64,000 nt of DNA from Cristatella mucedo (lineage: Eukaryota > Bryozoa > Phylactolaemata > Cristatellidae), in assembly GCA_009760855.2 (NCBI GenBank), contig WPIO01000021.1, positions 1,582,501-1,646,500 on the forward strand, given 5' to 3'. The translations under genes and the position numbers were made by a program. This document shows, in pieces, positions 43,065 to 54,454 of the stretch. Under the pieces are notes generated by a model. That model worked only from the letters and a program-made list of their open reading frames with translations. It searched no databases and was not told where the DNA came from. Within the stretch, counting starts at the first letter, position 1; every line of letters begins with the position of its first letter.

Positions 43065-43195
43065 CAATACTTCAGCAGTTAAGGTGCTCGCCCCGACCAA
43101 GGTCTGGCTGAGGTCGTGGGCTCGAGCCCCGGGGCATATGTGAAGTGCCTGAATAGAGATCAAGTTCTCTTGCTGTGTTATACAAATGAATTACA
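43065..43195 (+). mobile_element. tRNA-derived SINE, LINE-tailed group
   Basis: GAGGTCGTGGGCTCGAGCCC then GTGAAGTGCCTGAATAGAGA, TCAAGTTCTCTTGCTG. One of the clearest copies. Confidence 0.78.
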
Positions 43196-43401
43196 TTTGT
43201 GTATAAATGAATACTGAATCAGCATTAATGCCTTTTAATAGCTAAGGTGGAGCGCTTGACAAAAGAAACTTTAATGCAACGTCAACGCTTAAGCCAAATT
43301 TCAGGATGGATTCGGACAGGAAAGACAGGACAGTTGCAAAAAGTTCAATGAAATATCGTCAAAGATTCATCGAAATCTATTACCTACTGCCGACGTAAGT
43401 C

Positions 43402-43833
43402 TTAGAGTTGTATGATTCTAGCCAAGTTCAGGGGTAGGAGCAAGGTAATATAGACTGTCTCACTGCTTAATACCGTTGTGTCATTGACTCCATGAAAGTT
43501 CGCAGGCTTTGATTCAATGAGCCTACTTAGGGCAAATACGTTTAGAAATTCTGTTATATGCTCGTATTTGACATTCGACCCATCATCGCTCTTGGAAATA
43601 CTGATGTCATTGCCCTTGAGCCAGGTCAGCGAGATGAGATTTTTAGGATGTAAATACCGTAAGCAATTGTCAATAGGCACGTGCTTCCTAACCCCCAAAT
43701 TCTGTCTCTCCGAAACTTCTGTGTGAAGCCTGAACTCAGTATGCATGCCTCCTGGATATATTCCAGCACTGCTGACACGTGATGCTCCGTGAGTGTGAAA
43801 CATAATGAACGTAAATGCTACAAATTTCACCAT
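43402..43833 (-). CDS. orphan ORF, 143 codons, possible secreted protein
   Basis: Begins at ATG 43,831-43,833 with MVKFVAFTFIMFHTHGASRV, which looks like a short signal peptide. The body is mixed polar sequence (SISKSDDGSNVKYEHITEF) ending LLPLNLARIIQL. No family recognised. It is the longest non-repeat ORF in the middle of the window and lies 640 bp from the pseudogene at 44.5 kb, so it may be part of the same element. Confidence 0.35.
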   Translation of the reverse strand: MVKFVAFTFIMFHTHGASRVSSAGIYPGGMHTEFRLHTEVSERQNLGVRKHVPIDNCLRYLHPKNLISLTWLKGNDISISKSDDGSNVKYEHITEFLNVFALSRLIESKPANFHGVNDTTVLSSETVYITLLLPLNLARIIQL

Positions 43834-44475
43834 CAGCTTCACACGTCGCTTGAGTTCTTTTGCTCACTGTTTCAGGAGTACTGCCCGATATGGAGAGAAT
43901 GATTGACTTGTCATTCAAAATAAGTGGCTCGGAATAATTACACTTAGATTTGTTCCCAAGACGGAACAGAACCCAAGAGAATGCTGAGAAGAGTTAGCCA
44001 ACGATGCAGATGAGACTTTTCAACGACGTCGAAAGCATTCTAAAAATAAAAAATCACAGCAAACATGTTTCTTCAGAGCAGCACATTCTACCTGCGGTGA
44101 ACTTGAGTCACAGCAGGCATCGCGATTGCCAGGTTGAGCCTCCTCCTGCGTCAGAGGAATTGTTAATTGCTCCGACTGGCAGACTCATTAGCAAAGCTGC
44201 TGTTGGACTACTGAAGGTATTCAAACACTGCCATACAACAAGACACGGCGTACGACGGGGACAGCACCTTGGGGCTGCTCCCACCATTACAACTTTTTTG
44301 CATTTTCGCGGTATCGATCAACAAGCGAACATTGAATGAAGATAAAATACTGGATATAAGCGCTGACCACAAGATCGGCTGAGCAGAGTACGTACTACGT
44401 AGCTGCGAAACTCAAAGAGCAGTAAATCCGCTCAGAATCTAGCGCCTTGCTCTGCAGATTCAACCTTCATATCTC

Positions 44476-45480
44476 CTAGAATTTACCACAATGGGTATCA
44501 ATGGTGTGGCCTTCTTTGAATGACATTCTCCAGCCCACCATGATTATGCTCTTAACCAGCGTCTCAACCAACGTAGTTTGTCTAACACAGTTCTTCTTTG
44601 CCTCGCGATTGCCTGGGAAGCCCCACAAAACTGCAAAGAAAAGCATTTCAAAGCTGATTTCTGCTGTCAAGTGAGCTCCCTGGGAGAATTCGCGGCCCTA
44701 AATGACCTTTATCTGCGGTTCGACAAAAATTCCCGCTTTGGCCTTTGACTCAGGCAGCTTAGGCCAGAAGCTTCGAAGGGGCTGGAAGGTTGCCAAGTGC
44801 TTGTACACATTGCCTCCGAAAAATGCCCAATGTCACATGCAGTGGTGGCATCAGCATCTTCCAAGTAGTCTGACAGTGGCTATTACTTGACAATCTTTCG
44901 CACCACGGAAAACTCGGTCCGGTATGACCAGTCCTGCCAAAGGGTGGTGTGCACTGCGTTCCGTGCTGTTTCAAATGCAAAACTAGCAAGGATGTACACG
45001 TGCCGCAGGTAAAGCAGCCTCGTACGCCGATAAGGAATACCGCCACCATTGAAGTCTCCAATGACCTTCCAGCCGGACTCGTCATTTCTTAATAAAATGT
45101 AACGTAAGATGTTGATACAATTTTGATCCATTTATAATGTGCCCGTGTTTCCACCATGGAGAATCACGGCTTTGAGGATCCTGGATGTGCTGTCAGTGAA
45201 GTGAAGAGGCGTCACTCGTTCTGCTTACAAGCGATTCCTATTGCCTCGAACAAACTAATTCACGTTGTGGTAGAGGTAGATCCGATCCTGACGGGTAAGA
45301 AAGCCGAAGAAAGTCTAGTGAATCTTCTTCTTATCTTCGATTTACAGCTTCATTTCAGTCCAAATGCTTCAGCTTAGATGTCAGGATGTCTGCATTGGAC
45401 TTGGCGAGATGGAGATCTATGCTCAATGCATTGTGGTCTTTTGGTTGGGTCAGTTTGAATTTCTATCCTCAGCTCCACAG
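44476..45480 (-). pseudogene. decayed copy of an invertebrate repetitive ORF family (PPLHIKLGL type)
   Basis: Order and motifs match a family of uncharacterised proteins present in many copies in invertebrate genomes, known to me only from memory. Visible blocks are ESGWKVIGDFNGG and FETARNAVHTTLWQDWSYRT (82-codon ORF 44,883-45,131), MPPLHVTLGI, FGGNVYKHLATFQPLRSFWP, then KLPESKAKAGIFVEPQI, GREFSQGAHLTAEISFEM, and MVGWRMSFKEGHTIDTHCGKF. A frameshift near 44,820, an in-frame TAG near 44,700 and further stops make it a pseudogene. Faint similarity (LHLAKSNADILTSKLKHL) extends upstream to about 45,480. These ORFs are thought to be transposon-linked, but I cannot name the element. Confidence 0.6.
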
Positions 45481-46373
45481 CTGAAACTGTCGTCAAGAAC
45501 TAAAAAGTCTTCCTAGACTTGCTGATATTTTCGGAAGACAGCTGGTCTCACTTCTGAGAAGTGGGTACGGGGCTATCAGGAGCAGATGATCGGGAGCCAA
45601 TAGGCTATGGCCAGCGTGGCATCGGGCAAAGGATGAAAGAAGGTCTGGATGTGTGATAGCTGTACATTCTTTTTCAAGTCCGACGCTTGGTAGGTTTCGC
45701 CCATTCAGAAGTAGCTGCTGCGCTAATGGTCGGCAGACTTAATGTTCACGTGTTTGTGCTATGATTGATGCTACTGGAAATTGCTTGTTGAGAAGTTATT
45801 TATAAATGTGAGACATTAATGCATAGAACAACTGATAAATACCATTCCTTAACGACTTTGTCTCGCAATCAACGATAAAGATAACCATATCCAATACTGA
45901 ACCATTTTATATTTGTGTTTCTGATACAATTTTAATTGATTTTGATTACAGTATAATTTTCAAATGTGATTTAGCGCAAAAAATGCATTTTATAAAATGA
46001 ACTTTTTTAATAGAACTTTAGCCATAGCATTGGAAATGCCAGAGAAAATAAGAAAATTTCAAAATTATCAGTGTAGTGCTCACAAAATAAAAGTTGGAGT
46101 GAATAATGATCAATTTTTAATTTTAAGTTAAACGTAATTTTTAAATGGCATTGATTACGCTGGAACCAAGATAAACTAAAAATTTTTTTCAAGCCTCATG
46201 AGTTATTCATCAAGCAGCTGCGTATGCTAGTATGCACACAAATGAAGAACTGCCAGCTGAATGTGTAGGTCTGTAGGTAATGTCTGTGAGTGACTGGGGT
46301 TACTTGAGCGCATACGATAGCACGTCACCATCTGAGAAATCCATCAACTACCCCACGCCTGAAATCGGCTAAT

Positions 46374-46607
46374 ATGGGTAATGGCCAAACTTTAAGTTGT
46401 GCAATTGAGCAGTCAGTATCATTGACTTGTACCCCAAAGGGGACCATAGTGCTAGAAAGAAATGAAATTATACGTTGTCAGCCATTGGAGCTCTACTCAA
46501 AATCTCCAAAAACCAGAGTCGAGAATCTTATTGACTTTACCATTTCAACAGAGGAACTACTGGTGGCCTTCTTAATAGATGCCACTTTCATTAAACACCG
46601 AGGTTAG
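46374..46607 (+). CDS. orphan ORF, 77 codons
   Basis: ATG-started frame, MGNGQTLSCAIEQSVSLTCT to LVAFLIDATFIKHRG. It has a protein-like composition but no recognised domain. A LINE 3' end begins about 40 bp downstream. It could be a stray exon, a fragment of a dead element, or chance. Confidence 0.25.
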   Translation: MGNGQTLSCAIEQSVSLTCTPKGTIVLERNEIIRCQPLELYSKSPKTRVENLIDFTISTEELLVAFLIDATFIKHRG

Positions 46608-46639
46608 ACTTTCTGCTTTTTAACCAAATCCATAATTTA

Positions 46640-47800
46640 TTGTATGCTAATAATATTAATAATAATGCACTTGATAAAGTGCCCTCAGACAACTCAATCT
46701 TGACGCTTTACATTTGCTGCAAAGGAAACATGGTGGAATGGTGAGGGGTATCATCCTTGATAAACAACATGAATAACATGGTTAGGGGTGACTTGCACAG
46801 GGTCAGCAAGCAAGCGTGGTTAGTGGCAGCATGCACAGTGTCAGCACGCATAAGCAAACAAAGGATGAGTCGCGGGGACCCACTAAATGCAGTCATAAAG
46901 AAATGCGTTTTAAGCTCTTTTTAAATGTGGTCAAGTCAGGGGATGTCGTGACGAAAGTCGGAATTGAGTTCCAGGCTTTGGGAGCATACGAGCTAAACGT
47001 ACGGTCTCCAAAGTATTTGAGGCTTTTGTACGAGGTATAGGTAAACAGTTAGATTTCGAAAAACGGGGGTGCGATGCTTGGCCTGGTGGGGAGTAGATCT
47101 GATAGGTAGGCTGGAGCCAAAGAAAGAAGGGACCTAAAAGTGGGTGACACCTTGAAGTTGATCCGTTGCTTGACTGGTAGCCAGTGCAGGTCGGCGAGAA
47201 ATGGTGTGATGTGGCAACTGCGACGCTCACGACAGACAAACCTAGCTGCAGAGTTTTGCATCAGCTGTAGGCACCAGATTGCACATGCCGGTAGGCCAAC
47301 AAGCAGTGAGTTGCAGAAGTCGAGACGGGATGTCACAAATGCATGGACCAGCTTAGACGTGGTATCCTTATCTAAACAAGCCCGAATTTTAGCAATGTTG
47401 TGTAGCTGAAAGTAGGCAGATTTGACTGTGGAGCTGATGTGGTCGTCTAAGCAAAGGTCACTTTAGAAAGTAGCACCAAGATTTTGTTTAGATTCAAAAG
47501 AAGATATGCTGGCAGAGCCGATTGCGAGCGGTAACCTTTCGAATTTCTGAAATCACACTTAGTTTGTCCATAACTATTAAGTTAGTTTTATCATAAATTT
47601 ATTTAAGAAAATTTGCTGCCATCCATGTGCGGATGTCATCAATACATGCAGCAAGGAAGTTGAGAGGTGCTTGAAGGTTTGGAGGGATTAAAGCAAAGGT
47701 ACAACTGAGTATTATCCGCGTAAAAGTGAAAGCCTAGGCTGTACTTGACAATCACGTTGGCAAGAGGGAGGGTATAAACCATGAAAAGGACCGGACCTAG
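46640..47800 (-). mobile_element. LINE family I, 5'-truncated
   Basis: 3' tail at 46,645-46,720, 3' UTR, then RT blocks SRLDFCNSLLVGLPACAIWC and LADLHWLPVKQRINFKV further right. KxxLLVMDK-like and YADN-like remnants appear near 47,560-47,740. Several frameshifts. Confidence 0.87.
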
Positions 47801-47804
47801 CACG

Positions 47805-49848
47805 GATCCCAGAGTGTTCGTTCCTTTTATTTCTGTTCACTTTTCGCTCTCTGATTTTGCATCATGATAGTGCTAGCAGGGCATTGGTTAATTGATCCAT
47901 CAGATACGAGCTTTAAAAAACTAAATTTGAGACTAGAGACGTGCCACCATCAGTGCAAGGCATGCAGGATCACAGCTGGTGGACACAATCAAGTGACAAT
48001 AGTTCAAGCGTTGGCAAACTAATAAGGTTTGCAAACACTGGTCAAGTTGGACTAAGGGATCTTAATCAATTCCTGCCATGCGCTAGTACGGCACCAATTC
48101 CGATAAGCTCTCTTAAATTAAATTTTGTGTGCTAAAGCGTAGTCAATCCTGGGCATAAAACGGCAGCCCTCCACCACATGGCTCTGGTGGAGGCAAGTAA
48201 TTACTATCCTTTCTGGAGCCCTGTGGTCTTTTGAGCAACTGTGGTTGCTAAGCTCAGTAGGTGATTATAGCGGGATCCTTTTGCAGCATTAATGAATGAA
48301 TTGAGAACACCCATAAACTTATAAGCACGATGGGTCGCCGTGACACCGTGCCAGATATGGATTATTGCTCCTAACAGATGAGATGGGGGATCGCCGTGCT
48401 AGAAGACGGTCTCCCTTGCAAACGTTATGTCACTTTTGCCTACATGCTTTTGCTTTTACTCAAGGCTCTTATTTCCAAAGGATAGATTTGATGATGAAAA
48501 TGGATGAATTATTTTAAAAGTGCACTGGGTCTGGTCGCAGCACTGGGTCAACTATCAAGCTCCAGTGAATCTCTGGAGGATTTAATATATCAGACCGGAA
48601 TTGTTCGTTCGTTTGAGGCTGCAGATCATAGAGACGGAGCTGAAAATAGCCTCCTGTTTTGACGCCATGCTTAGCCGAAGCACTTGCATAGAAACTTTTA
48701 GAAATGCTAAATGAGTAGAAAATTGACGTCTCTGCAGATAGATTATTTAAAAATTCTCAGGAGTGTGCTCTACGCTCAAATCCGGCTACTATATGCGAAT
48801 CAGTCACTTTGCCAAGATCAAACTTATATATGTGCTGCATGCTTATTTCTGTAAAGGAGGTTTGTGGCATAGCCAGTTATTTCATTAAAGTAAAGGATCA
48901 TTAAAATGCAGAGATATTGTCCACAAAGCAGGCATAATATGTTTTAGCTGTGCATTCCATACCATTAATAAGCTTTCATGTTTCCATGCAAGCAAACACA
49001 ATATCACAACTTTGTAGCATCCGACCAGCAAGACATCTATTTCTTCTAAAGGAAATAGCTCAAAAAATTACCATACCTTCAATTGCAAAATAAGACTCGT
49101 ACCTTAATTGCTAGCTGAGAATTACGTCTGATCCTTAGTGATGATGCAGCAGTCAGGTGTCTGCTGATGCTTTCACAAAATTTGTTATTGAAGAAGATTT
49201 CTATTTAGGCACACAGCACGCCTGCCCTCTCATGGACTCAAGCTGCTCGTGAGACGTATTAATTTTAAAAAGAGAAGCGTGAAGAAGACAAGTGCTAAAG
49301 TTTATCCGAGCGCCAGGCGCTTCCAGGAAAAGAAACTGTAGCCATTTGCTTTCGGGCGTTTGCATCTTGGCTGTGAAAGATTCGTTGATAAATGGCAAAG
49401 AAACAATTATGTTGCTCCAATAGTCCCCACCACTTCTCTACGTTTCACGATGATCTGTTCATACTTGAGGTAAGCTCATTTATGGGACTACAAAAAGTTC
49501 TGCAGCAGGCTTTTTTGAACACGTTAAGTCATTTATTTGGGACGATGTACCTTGATAGTTCAATAGACTTCAGTTTACAGAATATGTGGCTCTTCGTAAT
49601 TATGGCTACCTAGCAACTAAGATCAAAGCGGTACTCCTGAAATCAATAATCTTTGACTGTGGCGATGGCCACGTGGCCATTGCCGGATGTATTGAAAGCA
49701 AGCTTAGAATGCTATACTAACTCACTTGCACATTCAAGACCACCTTATTTTACTTGCATCCAGGGTCATTTGGTCTTTGGCATTTAACTTGCGATTTCCA
49801 AATAAGCGTGCAGAATGCCCGCACAAACGAACCCCAGAATAACGACGG

Positions 49849-49890
<42 letters not shown>

Positions 49891-50880
49891 CGTCAGCCTG
49901 CAACGAGAGCTGCAATAGAGGGTGGAGCTGCTCGGGTAGATGAGCAGCCAAGGAATGCCGGATAGCAGCACTGACTGCAAGGTACCGTTTATCTCAAAGG
50001 ATTAATGCAAGACTTAGCAGAATTTTTTCTGCAGAGGCACCGCCTGGTGCAGCTCTTAGGTAAAATACTTCTTACCATTCCCAGAGCTCCCTCTAGGCAG
50101 CCTGCTTAGTGCTCACTGCTAAGTTTTTCAACCGTGTCTAATTTGGGATAATGGAAAACTAGCCGAAGCATTAGGTGAAACCAATCGAGCACAGCTTAAA
50201 CGAAATGCAGTGACAGAGGCAGCAGGGTGGATAATAAAGTGCAATTTAAAGCTCGTGGCGCCACAGTTTACGATGGAACCTGCGATCTAGCAGCTTACAG
50301 CTCAAGTCAATCCGCTCATTCGCATAGCAGCCAGCGCGATCTCACCATGTGACCGAACTGTTGCAGCATACATAACACTGGGCGAACAGAAAGTCCATTT
50401 GGCTAATATCTGGTGAGTATTGCTACCACCGACACTGCAGCCACAGTGTGGTGTCTGCAGTAATAGGGGCATACTTGCACATATTGGCTGCCATCTGCGA
50501 AATCACTTTGATCGAGTTCCCATCTCCTATCGGCTTCCCTGCAATTCCAGTGAGAATGCTAGAAATATTGCAGGAACTGCACAGCAAATCAGATAAAGGG
50601 CCTAATGACCCTGCCACCTTTTTTTAAGAGAAAAGAAGCAGTGGACAAACAAGTTTGACTAATCTAGGACAGTGCAGCTTGTTACTCCATGTGATAGCAG
50701 GATTACAGCCGTCTGTACCCAGAGTAATGCCGTAGTGTCAGCACTCTATCGTCAGCATTTTATCACCAGCCCACATTGTCAAATCGGATGCCTGAGAAAT
50801 TAGGAAAACCTTCCGATACATTTTAAATCGCAGCTCGGTGTTCTTATCACAGACCTCTCGGTGCCCCTAAGTCTAAGCTC
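47805..50880. other. intergenic stretch without a recognised gene
   Basis: Only a short (GA)n tract stands out. Small frames at 47,941, 49,201 and 49,392 have no recognisable content. Confidence 0.5.
49848..49887. repeat. (GA)n microsatellite
   Basis: About 37 bp of GA after GGGG. Confidence 0.95.
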
Positions 50881-50884
50881 ATTG

Positions 50885-51066
50885 TAATGAAAAAAATGCT
50901 AGCTGATTTAACAGCCTCTTTTGTATAGCGACAGAAGAGCCTTTACGGCTATCACCACCGCTTGCAGTGGCGATAAAGGATCGCCCACTGCAGGATTCGA
51001 GCCCACGACCTCGGGGCCAGGTCGTGAAAAGCAACCGTCTTACCTAGTGAGCCATTACGGCTCATG
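50885..51066 (-). mobile_element. tRNA-derived SINE, second tail group
   Basis: Near-identical to the copy at 40.9 kb. On the minus strand it opens GAGCCGTAATGGCTCACTAG (box A) and has GGGCTCGAATCC (box B). It abuts the family II LINE 3' end. Confidence 0.82.
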
Positions 51067-51555
51067 TAATGTATCTCCATCAATAACTCCACAAAACCAC
51101 ACAGACTATGTGGGTGTTATGCAGCAGAGTTTTGTATAGCAAACTCACAGGCTAGACGGCTTTCGGTGCGTATTCGGTAGCCAACAGACTCCATCTCAGG
51201 CAAAAAAAAGAAAGTGGGAAGCGTAGCAGAGTCAGGAGAGCAGTTGAGGTAGTAAGTAATATGGAAGTATCAGCTCAGGACAGCTGGAAAGGATGTGTCA
51301 TGGTTGGCAGTAGGAGAGTAGTTGTAATTGCATAAGAATCGTGGAAGTGAGTTTCACAGTCTAGGACATGCAGAGCAAAAGCTTCTATCGCCAACGGTCT
51401 GTAAGTAGAGGAATAAAACCGCTAATGGATTGTCTATACAGGACCTGAGGGCACGAAGAGGCTGAAACTGATGCAGCAGTTCTGCTAAGTATGGGGGAGC
51501 TAAACCATGGCTGGCCTTGTGGGTCAGCGTAAGAACTTTGCTCTGTATCGTGGTA
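51066..51555 (-). mobile_element. LINE family II, 3' end only
   Basis: Minus-strand copy of the last third of family II (ASHGLAPPYLAELLHQFQPL, RSFCSACPRL) with the same 3' UTR (TAACTCCACAAA...). A SINE copy abuts each end. Confidence 0.85.
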
Positions 51556-51559
51556 AGAT

Positions 51560-51725
51560 GCTTGCTCTTCACAAACCAGTTGGTGGATTCGAGCCTTGCT
51601 GCAGGCAATTTTTTATTACACACTGCACGTGGGCGATGCTAGCAGCTAAGGGTCCTAAGTAAATAGCTATTTATTTAGAAAGTTACTAAATAAAATGAGG
51701 CTCTTAAATCAGACAGCCTTTATTT
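51560..51725 (+). mobile_element. tRNA-derived SINE, second tail group
   Basis: GCTCTTCACAAACCAGTTGG, GGATTCGAGCCTTGCTGCAG, AATGAGGCTCTTAAATCAGA. It abuts the LINE II fragment on its left. Confidence 0.62.
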
Positions 51726-52067
51726 TATTGATCCCTGACTAATCCTAACATATAGTGTATCGGAGCTGCCCTTGTGTATAGGTATGCATCCAGCTGAGAG
51801 CCGTATGGGCCGCCTGGCTCTGGGGGATGACGTGTAACATGGAGCATGTCGGATACCTTGACACCCGACTTGCCCCACACCCCCACGTGTCATCGCAAGA
51901 AAGGCTTTAACCAGGTTTCACCACTTCGGTACCACTACGGAGCTATGCATTCAGCTATCACGTTATCTTGATCATTCCGTGAGCAGTGTCACACTGCGTG
52001 CTGGTCAAGCAGGAAGACTGGTGTATAGCAGCACATTAAACCTAACGGCATACAATAATTCAATACC

Positions 52068-52225
52068 ATGCTGGCTTTGGCCCAATGGTTAAGGTGGTCG
52101 CCTCGACCAAGGTCAAAGTGAATGTATTTGATAGCCGAAATCGTGGGGTCGAACTCGGTGACGTATGTGAAGTGCCAGCGTACAGATTAAGTTCTCTTAT
52201 TTTTGTGCTATACAAATGAATTATA
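52068..52225 (+). mobile_element. tRNA-derived SINE, LINE-tailed group
   Basis: GGCCCAATGGTTAAGGTGGT (box A region), GGTCGAACTCGG (box B), tail AGATTAAGTTCTCTTATTTT and GCTATACAAATGAATTATAC. Confidence 0.78.
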
Positions 52226-52479
52226 CTTTTTTTTTTATAAAAGTGAGCTGGTACAAAAATTGGCTATAGGCAGGCCTACACTTCGAATGCTTGCTATAAC
52301 CATATGCATATACTAGTATTTTTCAAGCTTCTGTCAGCAAAATTGACAACATCATAGAGTCCATCCACAAGGGGACATCTTTGCTGGAGATTTCCTCCTT
52401 GAGTTTTTGCTCTTCCTCAATGTCCATCCGCAGGCCTGTCCCTGCTACTGCACTGATCTTTAAGTTCATCTTCCAGTCT

Positions 52480-53890
52480 ATGAATACTACTAGCCCTCTT
52501 GAACTCCTACCTACAGGGCACGTTCTAAGATGCCAAGATTTAATGTTGCCCTGCATACATAGCATACTAAATCTGTTATCAGCCTAAGGCTTTCATTCAA
52601 AGAGGCTGCTGTCAGTCCACCATTAAGAAGTCCAGGCTAGGAGAACTTGAGTAGCGGCTTTAACCCATTCTTACTGCCAAAGATCCTCTCAAAGAAACTC
52701 CAACGAGTTGTGGCAATCCGTTTAAACTCTTATGTCCAGATTTCAAATTTTGCAAGTTCCAATCAGGCTTTCGACTGAGTCACTGTAGTGAGTCATCATT
52801 TTGTCGAGTGTAGAATGAACTTTTCATGAACGCTGTCTTAGGTGGAAGTTTCTGCTAGTTCTGCTGGATTTCTCGGCAGTTTTAGTTACTATTGATTAAC
52901 AAATCCGTCTTGAGCACCGGTCGTCTCAGCAAGGTATCACAGGCAATGTGCTACAAGGGCTTGGGGTTTTTCTCATTGTCATATGTCAATTGAAAGCGAT
53001 CGTTCACTGAGCCTTTGACGTATGGGATGCCTTAGGAATCCATTGTAGGCACACCCATTTTCATAGTTTATATGCTCTCTCTTGCCAACGTAATCACCAT
53101 GCTCAATTTAGGTTTTACTTTGTATGCAGACGACAGGCTGCTGTACTTGAAATCTGATCGTTTCCTGCCTTCCAGCATCTCAAAATCCCTCAGTTCCCTA
53201 GCAACATGCATTGCTGGCATTTGGACGTGAATGGCAGCAACCCTTCTGAAATTGAATGACGACAAAACCAACCAACTAATTACTGAAAACGGGGTTTTAC
53301 TCCGAAACTGGAAAGCCTAACTTTCCAAATCAACTCCACCAGCACATCTCCTATAGCCTCCACCTGGAGTCTGGGTGTCCTGTCGATTACTTGAGTGCCC
53401 CGAAATATGTTCAAATCCCTCTGAAACAGTGCCTTCAGTTGCAATGATCCCACATCTTGGAACTGACTAGTGACAGACATTGCGTCATAAAAACTGAAAA
53501 CCCGGCTGTTCCACATAACCCTTTTCCCAATTGAATTGTTCTTGGGTGTAGTTGTGCGTTCAGGTCTCTACATGTTGTGACTAAGTGCAGCAGGGACATA
53601 TTTTCGTTAGCATCCTAGTGGAGCTGTCTTTTTCCTGAGCACTTCTTTGCATGTGAACGATTAAGTGAGTGTTACTAGTCGGAATCCTACAAATCAGCGG
53701 TCGTGAGTCTTCCGTAATTCTTTGCATGCTTGTCTTAAGATGATAATGACTCGCATGCTTGCCTGACCTAGATACATTGCTTTTCATTAACTGCTGGTTA
53801 TTGCTTCTCTACCAGTGATTTACTAGGCATCTGAATAGAGATTAAGTTATCTAAAGACTCTAAAGAAAAAATGCATTATTACTGTTATTA
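52480..53890 (+). mobile_element. LINE family I, longer but decayed copy
   Basis: RT from its start: TSPLELLPTGHVLRC, a LLVLLDFSAVLVTID block, a GMP.ESIVGTPIFIVYMLSL block, FYFVCRR in place of FYADD, and ATLLKLNDDKTN. It ends with WNxL and the tail GAATAGAGATTAAGTTATC with (TTA)n. Stops and shifts throughout. Confidence 0.8.
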
Positions 53891-54454
53891 TTACTACGAA
53901 ACCGAGAAAAATCACGGCTTTCTCTAGCTTTGATATGGAATCGGGGCCTGAGTGTCTGCTTACCTAGCTGGTCAGCCTTCCCTATTGAGGTAAATCATGC
54001 AGTTCTTTCTTAGTGTAGAACAATCTTTTTAGTCTGAGAGGAGGACGTGTGGCGGCCTCATCAGGTGTCGAACCAGCTAGCTACCTCCAGCAGATGAAGA
54101 GTGAGGGCTTAGCAAACCCCACCGTATTGCCAGCGGGGCCAAATTCCACTGGACCAATCTGAAAACTCAAACCCCTCACATCTCCATTATTGATAGCCTC
54201 TCGAGGAGACGTTTATTTCTGACCATCCTTGGCTTAATCCTGACTGTTTCCACAGATTTTCGCCCGGTCATCACATTCAGCCAGAGATAAGGTGAAAGAT
54301 TCATTTTCCATATGAATAAATCATTAATAGTGGATGCTTAGGATGGCAACTGCTTGCATGAAAATTGCTGAGATGCCAAGAATTTATTTTGAAGATCAGT
54401 AAGAGTCAGATATGTTCATGTAGGCAGGAAAACATTACAATTATTTATAAGCAG

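Noticed and set aside
40000-51010. tRNA genes suggested by box-B-like GGCTCGAATCC
   Set aside because: The matches recur with shared flanks and lack a foldable acceptor stem; they are SINE heads.
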